The notes below the pieces were generated by a model. That model did no database searches. It had not been told where the DNA came from and was given only the letters and a program-made list of their open reading frames with translations. 64,000 bases of DNA from Dentipellis sp. KUC8613 (taxonomy: Eukaryota > Basidiomycota > Agaricomycetes > Russulales > Hericiaceae): contig NSJX01000021.1 of the NCBI GenBank assembly GCA_002286715.1, positions 317,905-381,904 of the forward strand. Direction: 5' to 3'. Numbering within the stretch: the first letter of the stretch is position 1; every line of letters begins with the position of its first letter. A program made the position numbers and the translations under genes. This document shows positions 22,612-34,727 of the stretch, in pieces.

Positions 22612-24542
22612 ATGGACCTGTCGAGCGCTAACAACAGAACGGTCGTTGCTGATACCGTGCGGGGAGGCACATTGGCACCGTTCCCGGTCGAGATAATCCT
22701 TCACATCTTGACGAATCTCTCCTACAGGGATCTTTTTCGCTGTGCAAGGGTACGTGTTCACCCCGAATCTATCATGTGCCCTAGTCGATGCTTACTCGCT
22801 GCATACCTTACGCAAGGTCTGCAAGTTTCTTCACGATGTCGTAAATCGAGCTGTGCAGCTCCTGTACACAGCCGAACTCCAGGCCGAAGGATTTGTGGAC
22901 TTCGCTGACGTGCATGGCAATATCCCGGTGCGCGATCGACTCAAAATGGTTATCCGACATGCTCAGGCATGGCGCACGCTGAGCTGGAAAACGCAAGCAA
23001 GCGTCGGCCTGCGCAAGTCGGGCTCCCTCCAAATTGTCAATGGCACACTCGTCTGCCAAACACTGGACTTCATTGATAGGATTCCACACAAGAAAAACTA
23101 TCTTTTCCAATTGTCGCTGGATACGCTGGACGAGAAGTTATTCGAAGACGACTACGACGACGAACTCTTTGACACATACCAGTCATTTGATGTCGGACAA
23201 GATCTTCTAGTGTTAGGAAACGTGGGTTTTCGTCGGGACAACGCCGGTAATTTCGTACAGCCAGTTGTCGCTCGACACCGCCTGCGCTTGCGAACGCTCA
23301 GCAGTAATGGATCTTCCCAACACCCGGATGCATCGCATGAAGCGTTGCTATTATCATTCGATGCCCCCTCGCCGGGAACCGTTTCGTCCTTAGTCCGAAT
23401 AGCAGGTACTCTGGTGGGCGTCATCGTACAACACGCGACTCAAGGTTTCTGCATCGCACTTTGGAATTGGAGAACTGGACACATGCTTGTGGTACGTCCC
23501 CTTTTTCATAAAGATCATCTCGAACTTTACCCATATCATTCCCAGGACTTAGAAAACCCATTGAATCGGATGCCACTATGCGACTTTTGCTTCCTTTCGC
23601 AAAGTCAAATAATGCTTGTGTGCTCCGCACCACCCGACCTCTTCCTTGAGGTATGGTCTTTGGACCCGGATTCGGCTGCGGTCAATAACGATCGACCCCT
23701 CCTCCGACTTTCGCTTCCCGACCTTGGAATTGAAACCTATACGTGGTTTAGTTTCTCCCACGGACCATTCCAGTCCGATGTAAATCAAGGTGTACCTTTC
23801 ATCAAACGCCCCGACGCCCGCATGTACGCTGTCATCACTCAACGTAACGATGAGAGGCCTACGCCTCTGCTTTGCATCGTTTTCCACCACGACACCATCT
23901 TGGCTTTGCTTCAAAATAACGAACCGGCCTCCGAGGAGCATCCAAAAACTGTACGTTGGAGTGAATGGGGTCCCCACGGCACGCGGATGTTTCTGAGATC
24001 TCAGCCGCCATGGGGAAATTTGAACACCGGGTAAGAGCTCACATCTACCGTGCTCCAGTAGCAGCCCAATACTCACGCCGCACTAGGTGGGTCTACAATG
24101 AGCGACTCGTCGGAACATTCGCTACGTCAACGATCGCCGACAGCGACGGAGAAGGCGATTTTTCAGAGACAGAACAAATCCTCGATTTTAATGTTCGCCC
24201 GTATATGCCACAGTCAGCTGCGGCATCTGAGCTTGGGCTAGCAGAAGGCAAGGGCCAGCTCATAACAGAGCCGACTACACTTGCTCTCCCGGTCAATTAC
24301 CGCCGGCGCACTGTGGAGATCACAACGTCGTTGCCGTACTATTCGATTCCTGTGGATGTACCTGATGAAAACCGGTACGTCGGGGTTCTGATAGACGAGC
24401 AACATCTGCTCGGCTTGAAGGTACGCACGTGCAGCATCTTTTGACCCAAGAACCATGGTCCGAGTTCTTACATTTACTTTGTCAGGCCGGTAATGGTAGA
24501 TCTAGGATACCGATAGGTTTTGATGTTTTCACCTTCGAATAA
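22612..24542 (+). CDS. F-box protein, tandem copy A
   Basis: Predicted substrate-receptor subunit of an SCF ubiquitin ligase; the target is unknown. Exons 22612-22749, 22817-23491, 23546-24030, 24087-24420 and 24486-24542 give 562 residues in frame. The F-box lies at residues about 20-55 (PFPVEIILHILTNLSYRDLF, then CARVCKFLHDVV) and is itself split by the first intron, at CAR^VCKF. The remainder has repeating beta-rich text with aromatic anchors (CDFCFLSQSQIMLVC, LEVWSLDPDS), like other basidiomycete F-box proteins of about 500 residues. No named repeat was recognised. It is closely related to the next gene, with the same exon plan. A TATA-like TATAAAT sits about 55 bp before the start. Confidence 0.87.
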
Positions 24543-25082
24543 TGTTCGACTTCATCGATCGTTGTTTAGTCTACTTCACGGTAAACTTTTCCAGCATTGT
24601 CGCCAATGTAGATCATGGCGTAGGGACAACCACGACCCTCTCTACTCTGCCGACCATAATTGTCAAAGAAAGGTTATGATAATTTTTTGTTACAAGTGGG
24701 ATCGAAGGATTGTCAACAAAATTAATTCAATAATTTGTCCACCCATCCCATCAGCTGCGGCCACTAGACTCGAGGCTACTTACCCGTGAAGAGGTGTCGG
24801 TCTGTCTGGTATACAGCACTTATCTGAACCTATCCCCTTTGCTTCGCCATCAGGCTAAGGAGGAGACCCGTGAAATCTTGGCTCGAGCGCTCAAGCCCAT
24901 CGCGCGCAGGACCCTGAAGCCTTCACAGCAGCGCTGGCATGCAGGGTGCAGTCCATGCGGCAGGGGTGCATGGGATTTGCCTCCGGAGCTGTCCGTGGCC
25001 GTGTTGCCTGGATATATGTCAGCTGTAGACTGATCTCTTTGATTCGACGAAACTTGCAATTCTTCTGCAGACACTACAATCC
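24543..25082. other. Spacer between the tandem F-box genes
   Basis: It holds the 3' flank of copy A and the promoter of copy B. The last 120 bp match the sequence before copy A in patches: TGCCTCCGGAGC, CCGTGGCC, TGATCTCTTTG and a TTCTGCAGA just before the ATG. The duplicated unit therefore included the promoter. No other gene seen. Confidence 0.75.
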
Positions 25083-26945
25083 ATGGAACCTCCGGTAGCT
25101 TCAAGCTCTCGCAACAAGATAATCGTCACTGAGGCTCCATCCGGGAGAGGCAATTTAGGGCTGTTCCCAATCGAGATAATCCTCCGGATCTTAACGAATC
25201 TCACATATTGGGATCTCATCCGTTGTGCGGGGGTAAGTGTCCGATTAATACGAGTCCATTATACTCACTCCATATCTTACGCAAGGTCTGCAAGTTTCTC
25301 CATGGCAGCGTGGATCGAGTTCTGCAGCTCCTTTACAATGCCGAGCTTGATGCCGAAGGGTACATAGATGTTGTTGGCGTAGATGACAGTGTTCCGGTGC
25401 GCGACCGGCTAAAGCTGCTCGTCAGACGGTGTCATGCATGGCGCACGCTGTACTGGCACCAGCGGACAAGTGGCATTAACCTGCGCAAGCCAGGCAACCT
25501 CCAAGTTGCCAGCGGGACATTCGTCTGCCAATCAGTGGATTTTTTTGATACAGCACCCCGCAAGAAAGGTATTTTGTACCAATTCTCGCTGGATACGATG
25601 GCCGAGAAATTTTTCGAGGACGACATTGACGACGACCTTTGCGACGCTTACGAAACCTTCGATGTCGGACAGGATCTTCTGGTCTTAGGAAATGTATGCT
25701 ATCGCCGGGACGATGGCGGCGGTTTTGCAGAACCTATCGTCGCTCGACACAGCCTACGCTTGCGTACGCTCAGCAGTAACGGATCTTCCCCACATCCAGA
25801 TGCGTCATGCGAAGTGCTGCTCTTATCGTTCGATGCCCCCTCGCCGGAAAATACTGAAACTTTGGTACGAATAGCGGGTACTCTGTTGGGGGTTGTCGTG
25901 CAACATGCGACTCAAGGTTTCTGCATTGCTGTCTGGGACTGGAAGACTGCGCATATGGTTGTAGTATGTCCCTTTTATTCATGGTTTGTTCTGAATCTTG
26001 CTGATGGCCCTCCCAGAACTTCGATGGTGCATTGAATAGAGTTCCACTCTGTGATTTTTGCTTCCTGTCGCTTCACCAAATCATGCTTGTATGCTGTGCA
26101 CCATCTGACGTCTTTCTCGAGGTGTGGTCTTTGGATCCAGATTCTTCCACCGTCAATAGCAATCGACAACTCCTTCACCTTTCGCTCCCGGATGTTGGGG
26201 TTGAAACATATAAGGCGTTCACTATCTACCACGGAGATTTCCAGTCTGATGCTTCGCAAGATGTGCCTTTCGTCAAACGCTCTGATGGCCGTGTATATGC
26301 CATAGGCACCTGCAGCTTCCACGTGACACCCACTTCGGAACTTTGCTATGTCTTTCACCACGACTTCATCTCGTCTATGCTTAGCGACACAACAAGGAAC
26401 TTGACTGAGGTGATACCGTGGAACGATTGGGGCCCAAGGAACACGCGAGCCTTTCTCAGACGCATATCGCCGGCCAATGGGTAAGAATGTCCGTGCATCG
26501 TCGCGGCCGTCTCGTGCTGACGTCGCCTTTCGTAGTTCGGTTTGCAACGAGCGGCTGGTGGGGAGGTTTTATACAATAGGATCGGGTGGGGACCAAATCC
26601 TTGATTTTAATGTTCACCCTTATTTGCGCCAGTCAGCTGCGACCACCGACGCTATGCGTGGCGAGCTCATAACGAAAGCGAACACAATCTCACTGGAAGT
26701 CGATAATCACACGCGCACCGTGACAATCACAACATCGTTGCCGTTTTATTCGACGCCCATCGACGTACTCGATGTGGGGCAGAATGTCGGGATATTGATG
26801 GATGAACAGCACTTGGTCGTCTTGAAGGTATGCGCGTGCAGCATTCATTGTTCAAGGAAATATGATACGAGCAATTCACATTTGTTAGGCTGGTCATGGT
26901 AGATTTCTGCAACCCAAAAGTTTTGACGTTTTCACTTTTATATAA
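25083..26945 (+). CDS. F-box protein, tandem copy B
   Basis: Paralogue of the preceding gene. Exons 25083-25232, 25286-25963, 26017-26480, 26536-26827 and 26889-26945 give 546 residues in frame. Intron positions and phases equal those of copy A (0, 0, 2, 0), and the last exon is 57 nt in both. The F-box reads LFPIEIILRILTNLTYWDLI, then CAGVCKFLHGSV. Long blocks are shared with copy A, for example FDVGQDLLVLGN and ATQGFCIA, while the N-terminal 20 residues and the middle of the last third have diverged. Both copies have intact frames, so both are likely functional. The target is unknown. Confidence 0.87.
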
Positions 26946-27072
26946 CTCTGGGCATCGTCGCTTGTACCATCTGACAACGGTTATTCACTCTGTATCGGTC
27001 AAAAGGCGCTTTCCGGCCAAGTCAAATCCCATAGTTTTGGCAGTCATTCGGAAGGTAGTACAACATGATGAA

Positions 27073-28260
27073 TCAGATATGCGGGAGGAATGTGGTCCAT
27101 CGAACCGTCTCGAAGACACCCGCAGGTAAGCGACGAAGACCTATGAACATCAAGACCAGAGCTGTAGCTCTGCTTGCTAGGTGAAATAACGCGAGCGTAG
27201 CGAGCAAGACTTCCTCTCGAGTATAATGCTTCGAATGTGCTAAGAGAGGGAGAAAGAGGCCTGGGACCATACAGAAAATGCAGTAAAAGCGCCATAACCA
27301 CAGCTCCAAAAAGGTGGGGAAGGTAAAGTTCCACGCTAAGCAATGCCAGCCGCCGAAGAGAAGACAAACCATTGCCTGAACCCAATACCCAATTTTATCA
27401 CGATGTTGGAATGCAAACCGCAAGAAATCCGCTTTCGCTTCCTCGACCTGGCCTTCGTCACCGCGACTTTCGTTTCCAGCAATATCACCTTCCTCATCTC
27501 CCTGCAACAAACTGGTCTCCAAACGTGAAGCATCCGCAACTAGATTGTCTCCACGCTTGCCGTTCCGGGGCTGCAGAACAATGGGCCTGAGGATATCTTT
27601 GGGTTTATGCCACTGGAAGCCGTAGGCGATGACAGCCATGAAAGCTGTTCCCACTGTTCCGAGCTCCAATGCGGACATGGGAAGGCCTTCGATTGCTCGT
27701 GCGAGGCACTGTATCATAAGCCAAATAATTTGACAGCAGGCAATGAGCTTTGCTAATGAATCAGCTTTGCTCCGGTCACGGATAGAAAGCTCGTCAGATG
27801 TGACCGGATCAATCTGGCCCTCTTGCATGAGTTTCAGGAGATCTTCATGACCTATCGCCTCGTTCTTTAATATGTACCCGTTCATAGTCACGTAGTATGC
27901 ATCGGCCAACGTCCACGAGCAGGCGGGGAACTGGGAGTTGAACTGCCGGGCAATCCAACGGGCTTCTATATGTTCGGTTATAACCCTAACGAGCATCATT
28001 TCTGGCATAAGAAGCATGGACATGGCGAGGAAGAGTTTTTGCATTGTTAGATTCTTCGGTGTCATATCGAAATGAAATCGGATGTCGGGGTGGACCGACG
28101 TCCAGATGCAGACGAAGAGTGTGGACAAGCATGACCAGAGGATGTTGAAGGTTCCGCGAGTAGTCGGCCCGGGAACAAATCCGCGCATGTCCGGTATGGG
28201 CGCCTGTCAATCGTCCAAGCCTGAGGGCAAGATGAATCGTGCGACGGCTGAACCTACCAT
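27073..28260 (-). CDS. Multi-pass membrane protein of unknown function, family copy 2
   Basis: Proposed CDS is complement(27073..28203, 28258..28260), 377 residues. The ATG at 28260-28258 forms the whole first coding exon and is followed by a 54-nt GTAGGT...ACAG intron; the second exon opens APIPDMRGFVPGP. Hydrophobic segments, the mid-protein KADSLAKLIACCQIIWLM, the block LPMSALELGTVG...GFQWHKPKDI, a polar loop and the C-terminal GVFETVRWTTFLPHI all match copy 1. It is convergent with F-box copy B (stops 128 bp apart). The frame is intact. Role unknown. Confidence 0.8.
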
Positions 28261-29075
28261 TGCGAACGTGTAGTCTTCTGTATCGAATGAGATACGGGTA
28301 TGATGAGTTGATGACGGGTATCGATGGTGAGATCTATGGGATGTGATGTCGAGGATGCGTGTTAGTGAGAATCCCAATGGGCTACTCGCGAAGCCTTACC
28401 TGTTAGCTTCGAGACAAAGAGACGATGTTTGTACTGGGATCTGGAGTGGAAGTAGCGGAGTCAATCGTACGAGCACAAACGGTGCCAGGCTTGTCGACAG
28501 TCTTTATGTATGAAGATCGATGAGAGGGTAAAAGGCCCCGATATGCGCTGCGGGGCATGCCTCTAGCACGAGGCATACTTTGACAGCGTATATGGAAGCC
28601 TGAACTGTAGATAGGCGATCTGCAAGCGACGGAGATAGATCGATTCGAAAAGCTCCGCGCTCGAGCGGTGGGTGATATCGTCTTCTACGGGAGACATTGC
28701 CATTGCATGGAGGTCCTTGCGCAGGAAGGAATGCTTAACGAAACAATATTTTTGACCTAGTACCCTACCTCTTCAAATATGCCCATGTTGTGATGCAGCC
28801 GATTGCGATCGAACTCGCGCAGAACGAGTCAGCTGTAAATAGGTGCCTATAGAAGCGTAGGCCGAGCACTGCTTTTCAAGTTGCTAGCTACGACGTGAAC
28901 CTGCGTGCGCCTTGTGAGTATAGCGGCTAAAACTTACTAGTATAGTAGGCTACGGGGGTCGTCTACAGATTCCCCCATTCCATCGGGTTAAAGCGCTGAA
29001 GATGCTCACTGCCAAATAATCTTCAATCTAACTCTAACCTCTATGACAAGCAAACCAAGCCCTGGTCCGTCTATG
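28261..29075. other. Intergenic, no gene recognised
   Basis: Upstream region of membrane copy 2 and 3' flank of the PEBP-like gene. It is AT-richer than the flanks and no open frame looked like protein. Confidence 0.55.
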
Positions 29076-30003
29076 TCAAAACATTGCCACAGCAGCCACA
29101 AGAACAGCCAAAACCCCAGCTAGGGCCCGTGACCCAGCTCTGCCATCGGAACCATTCGAGTTTCCGCGCGTAGTCGCCGCTGAGGCCGAGGGCGACGACG
29201 ATGCCGAGGTAGCAGCACTTGAATTAGCGGGGGGACCCCGTGTGAGGAAGAATGTCCCCGCGACGGGATCGCCCAAGCCCACGTGGCTCGCGAACGTGGA
29301 TAAGTTAAATCCAGTGCGCACGGCGTCGGCGCTCGAGTTGATCAGGCCCGCCGCCTGCGTAGCGAAGTTGTCCGGCTGAACAAAAAGTAGGATGGTGTAT
29401 CTGTCAATTCAAGTTAACACCGCGTCAGAATCGGTGCGAGGGCGTCGTGGCTTACCTGTGTGGGTCGGAGCCCGGAGGGGGGCTGGGGTTGAGGTATTCA
29501 GTCAAGGCCGCGCTGGAGTTGACGAGCTGCGAGCGGTTGGTCGAGCCTGGGGAGACGTGGATGTCGCCGGCGATGATGTGGCGGACTTGCGCGAGGGAGG
29601 TGTTCTGGGGGGTGGGCGCGTCGGGGTCGACCATGGCTAGGACGAAAGCCTTGTCTTCCAGCGACTGGTCGTCGAAAGTGAGGAAGAACTTGGGCTCGTG
29701 GAGGGTCTCTGGTGGCACATAGATATCAGAATACACCCAATACCCGCTCAAAAAGATGTGCTACGTACGGTTCGTAGAGAGCTCGTTGCCGGGAACAAGT
29801 TGGATCTCCTGCTGGTTGGTGGGATCGGTGAAAGTGACATCGAGGATAGCGCTCGGGTTGAATGAAGGAACAACGTCGGGGACGAGATGCGCATCGTCAA
29901 AGGAGTGTTGGATTTGGGCCGTTTGGCCTCCTGACAGTAGCTGGGCGCAGCCAAGCTGAAAGAGGGAAAGTGACAGTATGAGAATGAGAGGCGCGGCCAA
30001 CAT
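29076..30003 (-). CDS. Secreted PEBP-like protein with GPI-anchor-type tail
   Basis: Phosphatidylethanolamine-binding protein fold. It starts at 30003 with a signal peptide (MLAAPLILILSLSLFQLGCAQ). The anion-pocket block is clear: FVLAMVDPDAPTPQN followed by VRHIIAGDI, corresponding to the DPDxP and the H-residue strand of the family. Two introns separate three exons (junctions near 29770 and 29450-29375). The C-terminus has a Ser/Ala/Thr-rich spacer, a small-residue site around NGSDGRAG and a hydrophobic tail ending VLVAAVAMF, which is the pattern of a GPI attachment signal. Together these suggest a cell-surface lipid- or ligand-binding protein. Animal and yeast PEBPs are usually cytosolic, so the secreted form is notable. 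Enzyme activity is not expected. Confidence 0.83.
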
Positions 30004-30812
30004 GGTGCAAATATTGTGCAGGTGACAGGGTGAAGGTGCTTTCTTGCCACTAACTGAAGAACAACGCTTGCTTTTATATCGTGCTGACTAGTTGATTTTC
30101 AGTATCGCGACCTGTCCCGAAATTCTGTAATATGAGCCTGACTAAACAAAGGTCGGCCAAGGCATTCAATGACCATGCTTACTCGACGTACGGTTCGAGA
30201 AACGGGTAGATCCTGGAGGCAATGCCTAATAATTCTGCGACAGCAGAGTAATGTCAGCTCAATTCAAGATGGGCGGCACCGCCGCCGAACCAGTGTCTCT
30301 GTGTTTCCTCAAACTCAGCGCCCGTCATCAAAAGAAAACCGGCGACTCAACCTTTGTCGCAAAGGTTCCTGGAGGCTGTGGAGATCTGCAGGAATCAGTA
30401 GAAATGAGGACACGAATGTCAAGAAGGAAAAATACCAAGTCCCGCGATGCTCGTGATTCGGCGTTCAGCGTCTCCATCGACGAATACAAAACACTGTCAA
30501 CACGAGAGAAGCTACATATCTAAGTCTAGATGTGATTTGCGATGGCCAGTTCATCTGTTGAGTCTGATGTAACATTTGCAAGATACGTATGCAATATAAA
30601 TATTGTACACCAAGAGCAATGCGGGGCGCAGTCGTGTCCTTGTTCAGTATGGAGCTATGTCAAAGAAAGCGGCACGTCAGCGTCGGATTCCTTGAGCACC
30701 GATCACGCCGATCATTCAGCAGCAGATTGGCGCTGGGTGCAGGATTCAGTGTGTAACATGGTATGTACTCACCCGACATCTGATTGGCCGGTAGATCACA
30801 TTCGTAACACAC
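30004..30812. other. Intergenic: promoter of the PEBP-like gene and 3' flank of the aldehyde dehydrogenase gene
   Basis: Plus-strand open frames of about 90 codons (30169-30523) overlap in two frames and show no family features, so they were not called genes. Confidence 0.55.
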
Positions 30813-33103
30813 CTAACCATATCTCTTGCCGCTGGCTTCCTCGGAGAACCAGTCGTCCTTCACCCGGCTGTCCTCGACGGAGGCCGTGTTGATAATCACA
30901 GACTTGCTCTGTGAATCTGGAAAGTGCACGACAAACGGTAAGTTGTGAATATCCCGAACAGCGTCAATACGAAACCGAAATATAGACACTCACAAGCATT
31001 CAAAGCCTCCAACCCGTTCTCCCTCCCGATACCGCTCTCTTTCATGCCTCCCCTGTTTGAGGTTATATGAGTAACAAGGACACGAAAGGAGAGCAGGGGA
31101 GCCATGTAAGTGCGTACCACGGCGAGCTTGGGTCATTCCGGTGGTGCGTGTTCACCCACACCAGGCCGGACTCCAGCCGTCCCGCAATGCGATGCGCCCG
31201 CGACAAATCTTGGGTCCAGATACCTGCGCCGAGGCCGTAGCGAGAGTCGTTCGCGAGCTCAACTGCCTCTGCTTCATCCTAGGAAAGAGGTATGAGTATG
31301 AGTATGCCACGCCACACAATTGTCACCGCAGTTGAAAGTCTGAAAAAATTTGCAACTACGACTTACGGTGAACTGCTTGACCACAACGACGGGCCCGAAT
31401 ATCTCCTCCTTCCATATCTGATCATCCGTTGAAACATCCGCAATGACAGTGGGCGGGTAGAAGCTGCCATGCGCAAAGTCAAACCCGTCGAGCGGGGAGA
31501 CGCCCGTCATCGGCTCGCCGCCAACAAGCAGCGTCCCGGAGCTGCGCGCGCGCACCATCTCGTGAATGCGTTCTAGGTGGAGAGGCGAGATGACGGAGCC
31601 CATCGACGAGCGTGGGTTGTTTGCTGGCAGAGGTACTCACATTAGCCACGCGGAGGGATAATTTGACTTTGGGGGGGCGAAGGACTCACGACTGCCCATT
31701 TGACGCGTAATCCGGGCCACCTTGCGTATGAACATTTCCATGAACCGGTCGTAGATAGAGGAGTGGACAATCAGCCTTGTCCCTGAAACGCACGTCTGCC
31801 CCGAGGCTATAAAGCACGCGAACGCAGCGCCGTTCACGGCGCTTTCCAAGTCGGCGTCATTGAACACGACGATAGGAGCCTGTGTAGGACTGTCAGAACC
31901 GCGAACGACCTTCCTGGGTAAAAAAGCGCTCGCCTTTCCTCCCAGCTCAGCTGTGTACGAAGCAAGATTTCCCCCTACGATGCTGCCTAAGGTGCGGCCT
32001 GTCGACGTTCCCGCCTAGAGAGATATGAAGTTGCCAAAGATGTTTCCTCAGATTTTGAAACCTACGGTGATGTCTACTTTCCGCACGAGAGGGTGAGACA
32101 CCAGCTCGACGCCCGTCGTTCTCCCGTATACCGGAAGGACAGATAGGACGCCCTGCGGCACTGCATTAAAAAGAGCTTCAGTGAGCGGTATTCTTACGGA
32201 GGGATTATCCTACCTCCTGCATCAACAGCCATCTGCGCGAACTCGAGGACGGATATTGGTGCCAGCTGATCACACGTTATGCGACTGATGATTCCACTAT
32301 GTTGCAACACGAACCTCGGATGGTTTGACGATAACACTGTTTCCAGCAGCGAGAGCAGGAGCAATCTTCTTGATTGCTATGAGGAGAGGATGGTTGAACG
32401 GCTGCAAAATTAGACGGTCATCAATCCGAAACTTACACCTTTCGCAGGCTACCTACAGTTATTTGTGCGACAACGCCCAACGGGACCCGCTGCACATAAT
32501 TCAGCAGTTGTCCCTGTGTCGGCGCAACAAATGCCTGGTTTGTACGCAAGAGGGAAGCGAAGTATTCTCTAGAGGTTTGAACAGCGCAGGTTCAGCGCGA
32601 CGCATTACTTGAACTGGGTCCGCGTATACTCACAACCACTCGGGCAATCGGCCAAGCTGCGCCCTCATTTCTCGTATAGCCCTGCCCGTCTGCAGTGTCT
32701 CGATCTGAGCGAATTGTGGAACGCGCTCTTCCAGAGATCGTGCCAACCGGGAAAGGACCACAGCGCGCTGGTGGGCCGATGCCTGCGACCATGACCCCGA
32801 TTTGAATGTTTCGTGCGCGTGGTCTACTGTCCGGTGGACATCTGCCTTTGAGGCTGCCTCTACGCTGCATTGCACAGAGCTAGGTTAGGTCCTATTGGTG
32901 AAGCTGTGCATATGAACTTACGTGCATAATTCCTCGCTGGTAGCTGGGTTGAATACCACGAACCTGCGAGCGTCACCCCATTCAAACAACCATCCCGGCA
33001 ATGTACCGAACGACGTACTCTTCTCCAGGTTCATCAGTAGATCGACCCTCTGTGATGTGGGGCGCAAAAGGTGCGTATCGAGCTCGGAACAACCCTCCAG
33101 CAT
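30813..33103 (-). CDS. Aldehyde dehydrogenase (NAD(P)-dependent, ALDH superfamily)
   Basis: Oxidises an aldehyde to the acid; the substrate is not readable. The gene is cut by many introns (about nine), but the ALDH blocks appear in order: FNPATSEEL and a helix with [42 protein letters not shown] followed by SVIVKPSE (NAD site), [15 protein letters not shown], the general base in AELGGK, the catalytic Cys in [11 protein letters not shown] (about 31790), [10 protein letters not shown], a block with [11 protein letters not shown] and the terminal helix with [10 protein letters not shown]. It ends ASGKRYG at 30813. The start at 33103 ([10 protein letters not shown]) is the best ATG, but an upstream exon cannot be excluded. 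The catalytic Glu and Cys are both present, so it should be active. Confidence 0.9.
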
Positions 33104-33575
33104 GTTGCTGGTGCACCATCCTCGCCTGGGGTAGGCGAGTTACGCATCTTGTGGGCATGATTGTATAGCTCCCGGCTCCCTGAGGGACGGAGAGAGAGGA
33201 ACGCTTTGCGAGGATTGGTATCATCGTTCCAAGCATACGATGCTGGCCATGCAATAGGCCAAGCAGGTCGTGAGGGGGGACAACATGATAGACTTATGAG
33301 ATAGGCGCGTTCATGCCTGGGCGCTTACCGAGAGTGGTGATAAGATATGTCGTGAACCGCTTAGCGCCCAGCAAAGTCCAGCCAATTCTCTTCAAGGAAA
33401 TATGGCTGAATCGTAAAAGATAAGTCTACGTGATAGCGACAAAGTTCAGAGCAATGCGTAGAGAACACCCATCCGACCCAATTATTGATCAACAAAGCAT
33501 AAGCTACTGAGCTAAAGTCCCGTGTGTATTCCTTCCAGCACGAGTCGAGTGCCCCCGACCGCCAGAACCATGCAA
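33104..33575. other. Intergenic: aldehyde dehydrogenase promoter and 3' flank of the cargo-receptor gene
   Basis: A minus-strand frame of about 90 codons (33254-32982) overlaps the dehydrogenase start and was rejected. Nothing else was seen. Confidence 0.5.
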
Positions 33576-34727
33576 TCATCGCCTACGGGTCAGCGCAGGC
33601 GAGCTCCCCATCAACGTCGCCGACATCTTCCTCGACGGCGGTGGCGGCGGGCTGAGCTCGAACTCCCCACCAGGCGTAGGCGTCAAGCGGCCGCCATAGC
33701 TCGCCTGCGCAGACTCAAATGTGTCGGAGGACGAGCGCGTCGGTGTGCGCGGCGGGAGGTTGTTGAGCGAGCGCGTGGGCGTCATAGGCACGGGCACGGG
33801 CGACGAGGTGCGTCGGATTCCCGGCGAGTGGGGCGCGATGATGCCGTCGGACGCGGTGCGCCGCGACATCATTCTGGGGCGTAAACTAGGCAGGTAGTTC
33901 GTTGGTAGCGTGGCGACGAGGGAGCGGAATAGGGACCGCGAGGGTGCCGCGGGTAGAGCGGCTGAGGCATTCGGAACGCTCGGTTTACCTATTCATAGCC
34001 AAGGTGAGCATATGGTTGCAAGAGATAGTGGAGCGCATACCTGCTGCAGTGGGCAGGGCATTGTCGTTCGCGCTCAGACTCAAAAACAGGAAGAGAGGAG
34101 CGAGCCAGACACAGATGCCGAAGAAGGTCGCCATGTCTCCAAATGATGGGGGCTGCTCGACCTGCTGCCGGAACGCCCTATGCGAGCGCTGCTTCGCCTC
34201 ATGCGTGAGGCGTGCGAAATGGAAGAACCACAGGAAGTGGTCCGCAATAACCAGGACGCACGACGCGATGAAGGACGGGGAGGTCAGCGAGATGAGGGGC
34301 CAGGTATTTGAGAAATTCTGCAGGTAAACCACATGGCAGAATATGGAGAACGCGATTTTTGGCAGCGGGAGGGAGTCGGTGAAATAGAGCAGGGCATGGA
34401 TTGCTATAATGGCCTGTATTGACGGTTTGCATGGACGCACTCGGGAGTCGGAGAAAACGTACATAAATCCCTCTTGTCCCGACGACTTTTGCGGTACTCG
34501 AGCGCTCCTCGATGAGCTCAGATAGCCATAACAGTCCGCTAGCTGTATACCACGTCAGTATGCCCGGTACTAGCGCGCGTGTCGCGTGTAGTCTCCATAC
34601 CTAGCGATAATGTTATAAAGAGGAACGCTACGACAGCAGCCCCATAGCTAATCAATGTCGCGTTTGTCAGGGTGCATACGAATCCTCAGGGCCGAAAGAC
34701 GGACCTGAACAGGTGAAGAAGAGACAT
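33576..34727 (-). CDS. SVP26: SVP26/TEX261-family ER-Golgi membrane protein
   Basis: Family members are COPII cargo receptors that recycle between ER and Golgi and export type II membrane enzymes such as mannosyltransferases. It starts at 34727 with MSLLHLF; the first intron splits a Ser codon so that FSYGAAVVAFLFITLSL follows. Further exons give SGLLWLSELIEERSSTAKV, TRGIYV, the block YFTDSLPLPKIAFSIFCHV and WPLISLTSPSFIASC, and ICVWLAPLFLFLSLSAND, so four membrane segments are covered. The C-terminal cytosolic tail is long and Ser/Thr/Pro-rich (TPTRSLNNLPPRTPTRSS), ending TRRR. Head-to-head with the CHMP1 gene, with 165 bp between starts. Confidence 0.9.

Larger units (their letters stand above)
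22480..26945 (+). repeat. Tandem gene duplication (unit about 2.4 kb)
   Basis: Two head-to-tail units, about 22480-24542 and 24950-26945, each with promoter, five exons and four introns in the same phases. Coding similarity is high throughout; introns have diverged in sequence but keep their length class (53-67 nt). Confidence 0.85.

Noticed and set aside
30169..30523. Overlapping plus-strand ORFs of about 90 codons
   Set aside because: Two frames overlap, there is no domain, and they lie in the promoter region of the PEBP-like gene.
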